64,000 bases of DNA from Burkholderiales bacterium (lineage in GTDB: Bacteria > Pseudomonadota > Gammaproteobacteria > Burkholderiales > Burkholderiaceae_E), in contig CANKWX010000004.1 in the NCBI GenBank assembly GCA_947487165.1, forward strand, positions 41,773 to 105,772, given 5' to 3'. The position numbers were made by a program, and so were the translations under genes. Below the pieces are notes generated by a model that was not told the origin of the DNA, did no database searches, and saw only the letters and a program-made list of their open reading frames with translations. Each line of letters begins with the position of its first letter. Within the stretch, counting starts at the first letter, position 1. This document shows, piece after piece, positions 56,135 through 64,000 of this stretch.

Positions 56135-56944
56135 TTGTCTGACTCAACCGGCGAGTCGGATCGCCGCTTCGGCGGCGTGGCTCGCCTGTATGGCGATACC
56201 GCGGCCGACAGGATTCGCGCCGCCCATGTCGTCGTCATCGGCATCGGCGGCGTGGGTTCGTGGGCAGCCGAGGCGCTCGCCCGCTGCGGCGTGGGCCGAC
56301 TGACCCTGATCGACATGGACCATGTTGCCGAGTCGAATGTCAACCGCCAGGTGCATGCCCTCGGCTCGACCCTGGGCGCCTCGAAGATCGAGGTGATGGC
56401 GGCGCGAATCGCCGATATTTCGTCCGATATCCGCATTGATCTGATCGACGACTTCGTGACCGTCGACAATGCGCAGGCGATGATCACACCGCTCGCCGAT
56501 GTGGTGATCGATGCGATCGATGCGCCACGGGCCAAGGCGGCGGTGATCGCGCTGTGCGCGGCACGCGCTCAGCCGATCATTGTGTGCGGTGCGGCCGGTG
56601 GACGCGTCGATCCGCTGGCGCTCAGGCGCGCCGACCTCACCGAGGTGCGCGGCGATCCGCTGGTGGCATCGGTGCGTGCGCGATTGCGACGCGAATATGG
56701 TTTCAGCCGCGAAAAGGCCAGCCTCTTTGGTGTCGAGGCGATCTGGTCACTGTTGCCGCCTGGGGCGTCGGGTCGCGCCATCGCGGCTGAAGGCGAGGGG
56801 AGCACCGCGCCCGGCGCGCCGCTGGCCTGCTCGGGCTATGGCTCGACCGTCATGGTGACGGCTGCGATGGGACTGGCTGCCGCGGCCTGGGCGGTGGAGG
56901 CGGTGAGCAACCGGGCAAGGCGCCTTCAGCTCTCGCCGCCGTGA
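56135..56944 (+). CDS. tcdA: tRNA threonylcarbamoyladenosine dehydratase
   Basis: A 269-residue E1-like enzyme that cyclises t6A37 in tRNA to ct6A using ATP. The adenylation motif [19 protein letters not shown] is near residue 36, followed by [15 protein letters not shown]. The likely start is TTG at 56135, three bases after the QOR stop; the family-typical [11 protein letters not shown] lies at residues 10-20, so a later start would remove it. It overlaps the converging fbp gene by 19 bp. The same organism carries a tRNA(CAU) intron gene here, but that is only proximity. Confidence 0.93.
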   Translation: MSDSTGESDRRFGGVARLYGDTAADRIRAAHVVVIGIGGVGSWAAEALARCGVGRLTLIDMDHVAESNVNRQVHALGSTLGASKIEVMAARIADISSDIRIDLIDDFVTVDNAQAMITPLADVVIDAIDAPRAKAAVIALCAARAQPIIVCGAAGGRVDPLALRRADLTEVRGDPLVASVRARLRREYGFSREKASLFGVEAIWSLLPPGASGRAIAAEGEGSTAPGAPLACSGYGSTVMVTAAMGLAAAAWAVEAVSNRARRLQLSPP

Positions 56945-57936
56945 TAGCCGGTCACGCGCTCGACTTCATTGCGTGAACCCATGAACACTGCCACCCGTTC
57001 GTGCAGGGCGGCGGGCTGGATGTCGAGGATCCGTTCGTGGCCGTTGGTGGCCATGCCACCAGCCTGCTCCACCAGAAAGCCCATCGGATTGGCTTCGTAA
57101 AGCAGGCGAAGCTTGCCGGGTTTGCCCGGCTCGCGGCTGTCGGCCGGATACATGAAGATGCCGCCTCGGGTCATGATCCGATGAATGTCGGCGACCATCG
57201 ACGCCACCCAGCGCATGTTGTAGTCCTTGCCGAGCGGGCCATCGCGTCCGGCGTTCAGATCGGCGACATATCGCTTGACCGGTTCGTGCCAGTGACGTGC
57301 GTTGGAGGCATTGATTGCATACTCTTTCGTGTCGTGCGGAATCTTCATGCCGTCGGTGGTCAGCCACCAGGAGCCGGTTTCGCGATCAAGGGTGAAGCAG
57401 GCCACGCCGTCGCCGACGGTGAGCACCAGCAGCGTCGAGGGGCCATAGACCGCGTAGCCCGCGGCAAGCTGATGCGAGCCGGTCTGCAAGAAAGACTGTT
57501 CTTCGGGCACATGCACGCCCTCGGGCAGGCGCAGCACTGAGAAGATCGTGCCGATCGAAACATTGACATCGATGTTGGACGAACCGTCGAGCGGATCGAA
57601 GAGCAGCAGAAATTCACCCTTCGGATAACGGTTCGGAATGGTGTAAGGGTGGTCCATTTCTTCGGAGGCCATTGCGGCCAGATGGCCGCCCCATTCGTTG
57701 GCTTCGAGCAGGGTCTCGTTGGCAATCACATCGAGCTTCTTCTGGACTTCGCCCTGAATGTTCTCGGACCCGGCCTCGCCCAGAATGCCGGCGAGATCAC
57801 CCTTGCCCACGCCATAGCTGATCCGCTTGCAGGCGCGGGCCACCACTTCGAGCAATAGCCGCAATTCGGCCGGAATCAGGTTCTTTTCACGCTGCTTTTC
57901 GACCAGGTATTGCGTGAGGCTGATCTGCTTGTTCAT
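56926..57936 (-). CDS. fbp: Fructose-1,6-bisphosphatase class 1
   Basis: A 336-residue FBPase that removes the C1 phosphate of fructose 1,6-bisphosphate in gluconeogenesis and the Calvin cycle. The metal-binding [14 protein letters not shown] is at about residues 114-127, with [18 protein letters not shown] just before. [20 protein letters not shown] and [17 protein letters not shown] complete the active site. The ATG at 57936 has a typical family opening [14 protein letters not shown]. It lies 22 bp after pepN, suggesting one transcript. Confidence 0.95.
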   Translation of the reverse strand: MNKQISLTQYLVEKQREKNLIPAELRLLLEVVARACKRISYGVGKGDLAGILGEAGSENIQGEVQKKLDVIANETLLEANEWGGHLAAMASEEMDHPYTIPNRYPKGEFLLLFDPLDGSSNIDVNVSIGTIFSVLRLPEGVHVPEEQSFLQTGSHQLAAGYAVYGPSTLLVLTVGDGVACFTLDRETGSWWLTTDGMKIPHDTKEYAINASNARHWHEPVKRYVADLNAGRDGPLGKDYNMRWVASMVADIHRIMTRGGIFMYPADSREPGKPGKLRLLYEANPMGFLVEQAGGMATNGHERILDIQPAALHERVAVFMGSRNEVERVTGYHGGES

Positions 57937-57958
57937 CTTGGGTTCCTTGTGGGCGCCA

Positions 57959-60628
57959 TCAGGAGGAAAGTGCCTTGCCGACGACTTCAAGAACGTCGGG
58001 TGATTGGGCATCGGCCGCGACCTGGTCGAGTGCCGCCCGCATCAGCGGCTGGCGCACCGCGTCGAACTTGCGCCATCGGTCGAGTGCTCGCGCAAGGCGC
58101 GCCGCGATCTGCGGATTGACCGCATCGAGCGCCACCACCTGCTCGGCCCAGAACCGATAGCCCGAGCCGTCTGCGGCATGGAATTCGGCGAGGTTGCCGC
58201 TGCAGAAACTCGTGATCAGCGAGCGGATCCGGTTGGGGTTGCGAAGCGAAAACAAGGGGTGCGCCATCAGCGTGTGCACGCGCTCGAGCACCGGCGCATC
58301 GTCCGGCTGCCGGTGCATGGTGGCCTGCAGCGTGAACCACTTGTCCATCGCCAGCGGCTCGGCATCGAAGAGGCTGGCATAGGCCGATAACGCCGGCTCG
58401 CGCAGCGGTGAGGCGCTTTGCACCAGTGCCGACAGGGCACCCAGTCGGTCGGTCATGTTGTCGGCATGGTCGATCTGCGCCTGGGCGAGTCGGTCGGCGC
58501 CCTCGATGCCGGCCTCGACCAGCAGCGCGAGCGCGGCATTTTGCAGACTGCGTCGGCCGGCCGAGACCGGGTCAGGCGAATAGGGGGCCCGCTGGTGCGG
58601 TGCGTCAAGCTGCGATCGCAGTTCGGTGGCGAGCGTTCGCGCCATCGCATCGCGCACCGCATTTCGGGCTGCACGCAATGCCACCGGCTCGACCACCGCC
58701 AGCTGCTCGGCGATGAAGCCTTCCGAGGGCAGCGCCAGCAACTGCGCCCGCAGGGCCGGGTCGAGACCCTGATCGGCAAGGGCTCGCGCGAGGGCGCGAT
58801 TGAGTGAACCGCTTGCCTCGGCGACCGGCATGCCCTGGAGCACCCGCAGGATGGCCGAGATGGCGAGCCGCTGAGCCGCCTCCCAGCGATTGAAGGCGTC
58901 GGTGTCGTGCGCGACCTGGAACGCGAGGGTGGCGTCGTCGGCCTCATGTTCAAGGATGACCGGCGCGCTGAAATCGCGCAGCAGCGAGGCGACCACCCTG
59001 ATATGGCCATCGGCATCGGCGCTCGGCACGATGTTGTCGAACACGAAGGTCTGCGAGGGCTCGGTGAGTTCGAGGGTGGCTTGTGCGAGTTCGGCACCGT
59101 CGCCGCCCATCAGGCCGACCGCCACCGGAATGTGGAAGGGCAGTTTGTCGGGCTGCCCGGGCGAGGGCGGGCACCACTGACGAAGCGTCAGGGTGTAACG
59201 CCGGCTTTGCGGGTTGTAGTCGGCGTGGGCATGCACGCGCGGTGTGCCGGCCTGCGAATACCAGCGCTTGAACTGATCAAGGTCGCGGCCGTTGGCGTCG
59301 GCCACGCAGGCAACGAAGTCGTCGCAGGTGACCGCTTGCCCGTCATGGCGCTCGAAGTAGAGTGCCATGGCGCGCCTGAATCCTTCGCGACCGACCAGGG
59401 TCTGCAGCATCCGGATGACCTCGGCGCCCTTCTCATAGACAGTGACCGTATAGAAATTGTTGATTTCCTGATAGCTGTCGGGGCGGATCGGATGGGCCAT
59501 CGGGCCGGCGTCTTCCGCGAACTGCATCGCACGCAGGACCCGGACGTCGGCGATGCGCTTGACCGCCCGCGCGCTTCGCGCAGTGGCCTCGTCTGGGCAG
59601 GCCGCTGCCATCACATCGGCTGAAAACTCCTGGTCGCGGAAAACCGTCAGGCCTTCCTTGAGCGTGAGCTGGAACCAGTCGCGGCAGGTCACGCGGTTGC
59701 CGGTCCAGTTGTGGAAATACTCGTGCGCCACCACCGATTCGACATGCGCGAAATCGGCGTCGGTGGCGATATGCGGATGGGCAAACACATACTTCGTGTT
59801 GAAGATGTTCAGCCCTTTGTTTTCCATCGCGCCCATATTGAAGTCGCCGACCGCCACGATCATGAAGCGGTCGAGATCGAGCTCAAGGCCGAAGCGCTGC
59901 TCATCCCATCGGATTGATCGGATCAGCGAGGCCATGGCGTGTTCGGTGCGATCGAGATTGCCCGGTTCGACCCAGACTTGCAGCAGGGCATCGCGCCCGG
60001 AGGCGGTCAGGATGCGCTCTTCACGGGCCTGCAGATTGCCGGCGACCAGAGCGAAGAGATAGCTCGGTTTGGGGAACGGGTCGACCCATCGCACGCGTTG
60101 GCGACCATCGGGCAGGGTTTGCGTGTCGACCAGATTGCCATTGGACAGCAGCACCGGCCAGCGCGAGGTGTCGGCAATGATATCGACGGTATAGCGCGCC
60201 ATGACATCGGGTCGGTCGGGGAAATAGGTGATGCGCCGAAAACCATGCGCCTCGCACTGGGTATAGAAGCTGGCATTGGACACGTACAGCCCGTTGAGGG
60301 CGGTGTTGTCGGCCGGGCAGATCATCACTTCGGTGACCAGCGTGAAAACCGCCGGTGGCGCATCGATGCGCAGTCCGTGGGCATCGGCATGCAGCCGCTC
60401 GGCACTGACCGGCTGCCCGTCGATCGATGCGCTCAGCAATGTCAGGCCGTCGCCGTCGAGCCACAGCGGCGCATCGGCCGGTGCGTCGGGCAGGCGCCGC
60501 AATTGCATCGTGGCGGTGACGCGGGTGTTTTGCGGATCGAGGTCGAACACCAGCGCGATCGTATCGACCGTGTGGGCCGGTGGCGTGTAGTCGAGGCGGT
60601 GAATCGTGACCGGCTGGTCGGTGCGCAT
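57959..60628 (-). CDS. pepN: Aminopeptidase N
   Basis: An 889-residue M1 zinc aminopeptidase that removes N-terminal residues from peptides. The exopeptidase motif GAMENKGLN is near residue 260, and the zinc site HEYFHNW with the downstream Glu of [16 protein letters not shown] lies near 295-330. Length fits the bacterial PepN branch. The ATG at 60628 (AGGA nine bases upstream) is preferred over a longer start at 60685. It is followed by fbp on the same strand. Confidence 0.95.
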   Translation of the reverse strand: MRTDQPVTIHRLDYTPPAHTVDTIALVFDLDPQNTRVTATMQLRRLPDAPADAPLWLDGDGLTLLSASIDGQPVSAERLHADAHGLRIDAPPAVFTLVTEVMICPADNTALNGLYVSNASFYTQCEAHGFRRITYFPDRPDVMARYTVDIIADTSRWPVLLSNGNLVDTQTLPDGRQRVRWVDPFPKPSYLFALVAGNLQAREERILTASGRDALLQVWVEPGNLDRTEHAMASLIRSIRWDEQRFGLELDLDRFMIVAVGDFNMGAMENKGLNIFNTKYVFAHPHIATDADFAHVESVVAHEYFHNWTGNRVTCRDWFQLTLKEGLTVFRDQEFSADVMAAACPDEATARSARAVKRIADVRVLRAMQFAEDAGPMAHPIRPDSYQEINNFYTVTVYEKGAEVIRMLQTLVGREGFRRAMALYFERHDGQAVTCDDFVACVADANGRDLDQFKRWYSQAGTPRVHAHADYNPQSRRYTLTLRQWCPPSPGQPDKLPFHIPVAVGLMGGDGAELAQATLELTEPSQTFVFDNIVPSADADGHIRVVASLLRDFSAPVILEHEADDATLAFQVAHDTDAFNRWEAAQRLAISAILRVLQGMPVAEASGSLNRALARALADQGLDPALRAQLLALPSEGFIAEQLAVVEPVALRAARNAVRDAMARTLATELRSQLDAPHQRAPYSPDPVSAGRRSLQNAALALLVEAGIEGADRLAQAQIDHADNMTDRLGALSALVQSASPLREPALSAYASLFDAEPLAMDKWFTLQATMHRQPDDAPVLERVHTLMAHPLFSLRNPNRIRSLITSFCSGNLAEFHAADGSGYRFWAEQVVALDAVNPQIAARLARALDRWRKFDAVRQPLMRAALDQVAADAQSPDVLEVVGKALSS

Positions 60629-60756
60629 GATCGATGGTCCTGCAGTCGGCAAGCCGTCGATTGTAGTCCGGCGCAGCGTGAGCACTGCGCGACAGATGTC
60701 GCGTTGCGCCCGAGCTTGTCGCTCAGCTTGAACGTGGCCTCAGCGCTGACCGAGCC

Positions 60757-61350
60757 TTACTTGAGTGTTCGGGGCATCCACCAGTTGGGTTGGGCCGACT
60801 CGAACAGCCCTGCTGCCTGCAGCTGGTTGGCAAGCCTGAGCGACCCGAGACCGACCGGCCCCTGGACCAGCCAGAGCCTGTCGGACAGGGAATGCAGGGG
60901 GGTGGCGCCTGCCTGGCTGATCAGCGCGCGCGCGCCAGTCTCGTCCATCGGGGTCTTGAGCACCACTACCACCCCGCCGGGCAGGCTGCGCGGTCGCCCG
61001 GATTCATCGCGCAGGACTGGCGAGATTTGCGCGGCCTGCGTGCGATCGGTGCTGCCCGCGGGACGCAGCACGCTGCCCCCCGGTCGAGGCATGCGGTCTT
61101 GCGGCAGCAGGCCCAAGGGGAAGTAAGCCTCGATCGTCGGATCGAGGCTGAGTGTTCGGAAGGCCGTGCCGTCATGCCAGGCATGGGTGGTCTGCACCGA
61201 TTTGGCCGCCACCGATGAGCGTTTGCTGACAGCCTCGATGCGTGAGACGTCGATCGGGCCGGGCGCGGGCTGGGCCATGGCAGCCGGCGGGCCGAGCAGG
61301 GCGGCAATGAGTGTGCCGGCGCAGCCGCGCGCGATGCGGTCAGCGGCCAT
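60757..61350 (-). CDS. Secreted S8-peptidase propeptide-like protein
   Basis: A 197-residue protein with a signal peptide (cleavage after AMA near residue 26). Its C-terminal 75 residues, with LPGGVVVVLKTPMDETGARA, then LISQAGATPLHSL and the final LANQLQAAGLFESAQPNWW, have the layout of the I9/propeptide segment that normally precedes a subtilisin-type domain. Here it is a separate gene whose start overlaps the end of the kexin-like protease gene by 11 bp. It is plausibly a chaperone or inhibitor of that protease. The N-terminal 110 residues are not recognised. Confidence 0.75.
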   Translation of the reverse strand: MAADRIARGCAGTLIAALLGPPAAMAQPAPGPIDVSRIEAVSKRSSVAAKSVQTTHAWHDGTAFRTLSLDPTIEAYFPLGLLPQDRMPRPGGSVLRPAGSTDRTQAAQISPVLRDESGRPRSLPGGVVVVLKTPMDETGARALISQAGATPLHSLSDRLWLVQGPVGLGSLRLANQLQAAGLFESAQPNWWMPRTLK

Positions 61351-62989
61351 AGATTTTCAGGCTCCATGCATCGAATCGTCCGGTGTCGCCTGCTCCCATG
61401 TCGGTCACGGTCATGGTCCAGTTGCCGTTGGCGGCTTCGCCGAGATGGCGCATCGAGCCGAAGCGCCAGTTGTTGTAGGCCCCGCAGGCATCGCCGCTGC
61501 TGCCCTTGCAGATGCGGGCGTTGGCGAGCTGGCTGACCGCGGCCGCCGGGCTGCTGACACTGACCTTCAAGTCGCCGCTGTAAGCATGCGAGGCGGTCAA
61601 AAAGATTTCGACGAACTCGATGCTGGTGATGGCGCAGCCGGCAATCGACAGGCTGTCGGAGACCGGGGTTGATATTCCGTCCGTGACATCCGGCAGCGGC
61701 AGATTGGGGGTGCGCAGCGGCGATTCGCAGGTCTTCATGCTCGCGCTCCCGCCGACCGATGACCAGGAGCTTGCCAGAGCGACCGCAGCCTGGGCATTGG
61801 CCACACCGAAGCCGTATTTGTGGTTGAAATGCAGACCGCCTGCGGCCGGCAGCCAGCCGGAGTCAGTGGGGTCATTACGTCGTGCCGACCGGGCGAGGAT
61901 GATCCGCACGTCGCGCCAGGTGAGGGTCGGATTGACAGACAGCATCAGGGCGATCACACCGGAGACCATTGGTGTGCTGGCCGAGGTGCCGCTGAAGCTC
62001 GACGCGTAAGTGCCATTGAGCGTGGTGGTGGTCACGCCCACCGGCTTCGATCCGGATGACGGCGCGCAGACCGTCAATGTTGCGCCAGGTTCGCCATACC
62101 AGGGGCTCATCCCTTTGTCGTCGACTGCGCAGACCGTCACGATACCGCGCTGGTTGATGTAGCCATCGAAGTTCGAATTGTCGACCTGGCATTTCCCGGT
62201 ATCTGCATCGATCAGGTAGCAGCCGCCGTTGCCGCCTGCAAAGACATAGATCGACCCCTTGCCCTGGCGACCGGTGAGCAGCCCGCTTGTGATGGCAGCG
62301 GTGAAAACCGTATCGGGCGGATGCAGGCTGCCATCGTCAGGAGACCCCCAGCTGTTCTGGTAGATCGAATTGAGCTCACTGTCTCGCGTCAGCGCATCGG
62401 CGATGTCGATGTCGTAGGAGGTCGAGAGCGCATCGTAGGCCACCAGCGATGCGCGAGATGCCACCCCCACCACACCGATGGCGTTGTCGTCTCGGGCGAG
62501 CACCAGGCCGGCGACCGCAGTGCCGTGCTCGTCCTCGGCCTTGATGCAGGGCACCGGCCAGATGCTGCCCCGGTTGCCGTTGCGATAGCTGCGACTCGCG
62601 CCCTGGACCAGGTTGGGGTAGAGATCGGGGTGCGTCACTTCAATGGCGTCGTCGATGACCGCCACCCGCACGCCGCTGCCACGGGTGACCGACCAGGCGC
62701 CTGTGGCGCGCAGGTCTTCGCCCGTCGTACCGCCGTTTTGTCCGGTATTGATGAGATGCCACTGATCGCTGAGCAGCGGGTCGGGCCCGGTGAGCACCGG
62801 GCTTTGCGTAAGCGTGTAGCTCAGGTCGCAGTTGCTGCCGGCCGAGATGGTGATCGGCTGAGCACTGCCGCTATCGTTGCTGCAGCCCGCAAGGCAGGCC
62901 GCGATCAGTGCGATCAGACCGGGCAGCACGATGGCGCGCCGCGCGGCGCCCAGGCGCATCAGCAAAAGAAGGACCCCCGCTCGCGACAT
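61340..62989 (-). CDS. Kexin/furin-like S8 serine protease, lipoprotein with P-domain
   Basis: A 549-residue S8 protease. The lipobox is LAGC with Cys 36. The catalytic triad is D113 (VIDDAIE), H155 (EDEHGTAVAG) and S336 (SGTSASTP), with oxyanion Asn 212 in QNSWG. Residues 75-84 (DQWHLINTGQ) are the typical start of the kexin-like domain. The C-terminal 130 residues, with SLSIAGCAITSIEFVEIFLTA and HLGEAANGNWTMTV, form a proprotein-convertase P-domain. No propeptide precedes the catalytic domain, whereas the next gene encodes a propeptide-like protein. The envelope substrate is unknown. The start is uncertain (M1 or M11). Confidence 0.9.
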   Translation of the reverse strand: MSRAGVLLLLMRLGAARRAIVLPGLIALIAACLAGCSNDSGSAQPITISAGSNCDLSYTLTQSPVLTGPDPLLSDQWHLINTGQNGGTTGEDLRATGAWSVTRGSGVRVAVIDDAIEVTHPDLYPNLVQGASRSYRNGNRGSIWPVPCIKAEDEHGTAVAGLVLARDDNAIGVVGVASRASLVAYDALSTSYDIDIADALTRDSELNSIYQNSWGSPDDGSLHPPDTVFTAAITSGLLTGRQGKGSIYVFAGGNGGCYLIDADTGKCQVDNSNFDGYINQRGIVTVCAVDDKGMSPWYGEPGATLTVCAPSSGSKPVGVTTTTLNGTYASSFSGTSASTPMVSGVIALMLSVNPTLTWRDVRIILARSARRNDPTDSGWLPAAGGLHFNHKYGFGVANAQAAVALASSWSSVGGSASMKTCESPLRTPNLPLPDVTDGISTPVSDSLSIAGCAITSIEFVEIFLTASHAYSGDLKVSVSSPAAAVSQLANARICKGSSGDACGAYNNWRFGSMRHLGEAANGNWTMTVTDMGAGDTGRFDAWSLKIYGR

Positions 62990-63007
62990 TTCATGATCGG
63001 GCGCAGT

Positions 63008-64000
63008 TTAACTGGAATGCTCTGGGCTCATGCCGGCGTCCAGCGCATGCTGCAGGTCGGCAATCAGGTCGTCCGGATGTTCGAGCCCGATCGACAGCCG
63101 AACCAGATGTGGCTCGATGCCGGTCTGGCGCATCTGCTCGTCATCGAGACTGCCGGCCCACATCGCGGCGGCATGCACCACGAGCGTGTCGACGCCACCC
63201 AGGCTGACCGCCTGCTGGGCGAGCGCGAGCTTGCTCACGAATGCCGCGGTGCCGGCATAGTCAAACCTCAGCCTTACTCCCATCACGCCACCGAAGCCGC
63301 TCATCTGCTCGCGTGCCAGCGCATGCTGGGGATGATCGGGCAGCCCCGGATATGACACTGATTCAACCGCGGGGTGGGCCGCCAGCGCGCTTGCGATCGT
63401 CAGGGCCGAGGCATTGATGCGCTGCATCCTGACCGACAGTGTTCGCAAGCCTCGCAGCAACAGCCATGCGTCCATCGGCGACAAGGTGGCGCCCATCACG
63501 ATCTGCGTCGACCACAGTCGTTCGATGAGTGCCTCGCTGCCGACCACGACACCCGCGGTCAGATCATGATGACCGCCGAGATACTTCGTCGCGCTGTGCA
63601 CCACCAGGTCGGCGCCCAGGGCAATCGGCTGCTGATTCAGCGGCGTGGCAAAGGTGTTGTCGACGACCACGAGTGCCCCGGCGGCATGCGCCAGGCGGGC
63701 GGCTGTCGCGATGTCGGTCAGGCTGCAGTCGGGGTTGGTCGGGCTCTCGAGCATGACGACCGCGGTGGGGCGACGCAATGCGCGCGTGAAGGCCTGATTG
63801 TCGGTCTGATCGACGAACTCGCAGGTCACCGCAAAGCGTTCGAGCAGATCGGACAGCAGGCGGGTGGTACCCATGTAGTGATTGCGTTGCGCCACGACAT
63901 GGTCACCGGCGCGCAGCAGACCGAGCAGCGTTGTCGAGATCGCCCCCATGCCGCTTGCGGTGACCAGGCCGGTGGCGGCACCTTCGAGGTCAGCCACAAT
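63008..64000 (-). CDS. Trans-sulfuration-type PLP enzyme (Cys/Met metabolism), 5' truncated
   Basis: About 330 C-terminal residues of a PLP enzyme; the N-terminus lies beyond the right edge of the window. The PLP lysine is in HSATKYLGGHHDLTAG, and the earlier TASGMGAISTTLLGLLRAGD and DNTFATPLNQQPIALGADLV are family signatures. Cystathionine gamma-synthase, cystathionine beta-lyase and O-succinylhomoserine sulfhydrylase share this layout and cannot be told apart here. It is followed by the kexin-like protease gene 18 bp away, though a shared transcript is not obvious. Confidence 0.9.
   Translation of the reverse strand: MVADLEGAATGLVTASGMGAISTTLLGLLRAGDHVVAQRNHYMGTTRLLSDLLERFAVTCEFVDQTDNQAFTRALRRPTAVVMLESPTNPDCSLTDIATAARLAHAAGALVVVDNTFATPLNQQPIALGADLVVHSATKYLGGHHDLTAGVVVGSEALIERLWSTQIVMGATLSPMDAWLLLRGLRTLSVRMQRINASALTIASALAAHPAVESVSYPGLPDHPQHALAREQMSGFGGVMGVRLRFDYAGTAAFVSKLALAQQAVSLGGVDTLVVHAAAMWAGSLDDEQMRQTGIEPHLVRLSIGLEHPDDLIADLQHALDAGMSPEHSS

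Overview
The window is a contiguous, gene-dense, high-GC chromosomal segment from a proteobacterium, most likely a betaproteobacterium of the order Burkholderiales. Four things point there: the rpsU-yqeY-dnaG-rpoD block with a Lys/Ala-rich sigma-70 extension, the paired cphA/cphA' cyanophycin genes, an Azoarcus-type group I intron in a CAU-anticodon tRNA, and the general gene set. I cannot name a genus. About 58 protein genes fill almost all of the sequence. I see no insertion sequence, prophage, integrase or CRISPR array.

Layout. 1-2.3 kb: a 5'-truncated HI0933-family flavoprotein faces a Lon-like AAA ATPase that has no protease domain. 2.5-8.4 kb: the macromolecular-synthesis block rpsU, yqeY, dnaG, rpoD, closed by a strong bidirectional terminator. 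8.4-18.1 kb: an acyl-CoA ligase, a FemAB-like acyltransferase, a DHH phosphoesterase, a YbfB-type MFS carrier, a large lipoprotein, an orphan nitrile-hydratase-activator homologue coupled to a lipoprotein, and a YpfJ metallopeptidase. 18.1-18.4 kb: a tRNA(CAU) gene, probably tRNA-Ile2, split right after its anticodon by a 210-nt group I intron. 18.4-21.7 kb: a DUF4239-like membrane protein and a stress cluster (Crp/Fnr regulator, Hsp20, triple-BON protein). 21.9-29.6 kb: a cyanophycin locus with two different cyanophycin synthetases on the minus strand, diverging from an ABC exporter-type protein and a DUF1854 protein on the plus strand. 29.7-43.6 kb: rhlE, gluQ-lysR, pirin-flavodoxin, fpr, a DMT carrier, dnaE-msbA, two small exported proteins and a peroxidase-related protein. 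43.7-51.6 kb: an exported methyltransferase and a long minus-strand run yebC-purD-hemF-nadD-rsfS-rlmH-maf-(chemoreceptor fragment)-rng. 51.8-56.9 kb: a plus-strand run of a HerA-like ATPase, a DMT carrier, an SDR, a quinone oxidoreductase and tcdA. 56.9-64 kb, minus strand: fbp, pepN, a kexin-like lipoprotein protease with a separate propeptide-like partner, and a truncated trans-sulfuration enzyme.

The most notable items are the intron-split tRNA, the cyanophycin locus whose two synthetases have complementary degenerate parts, the kexin-like protease with its detached pro-domain-like protein, the very long basic N-terminus of RpoD, the chemoreceptor remnant between maf and rng, and repeated small tandem-repeat tracts of 11-13 bp between genes. 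All calls come from reading the sequence; no database search was run.
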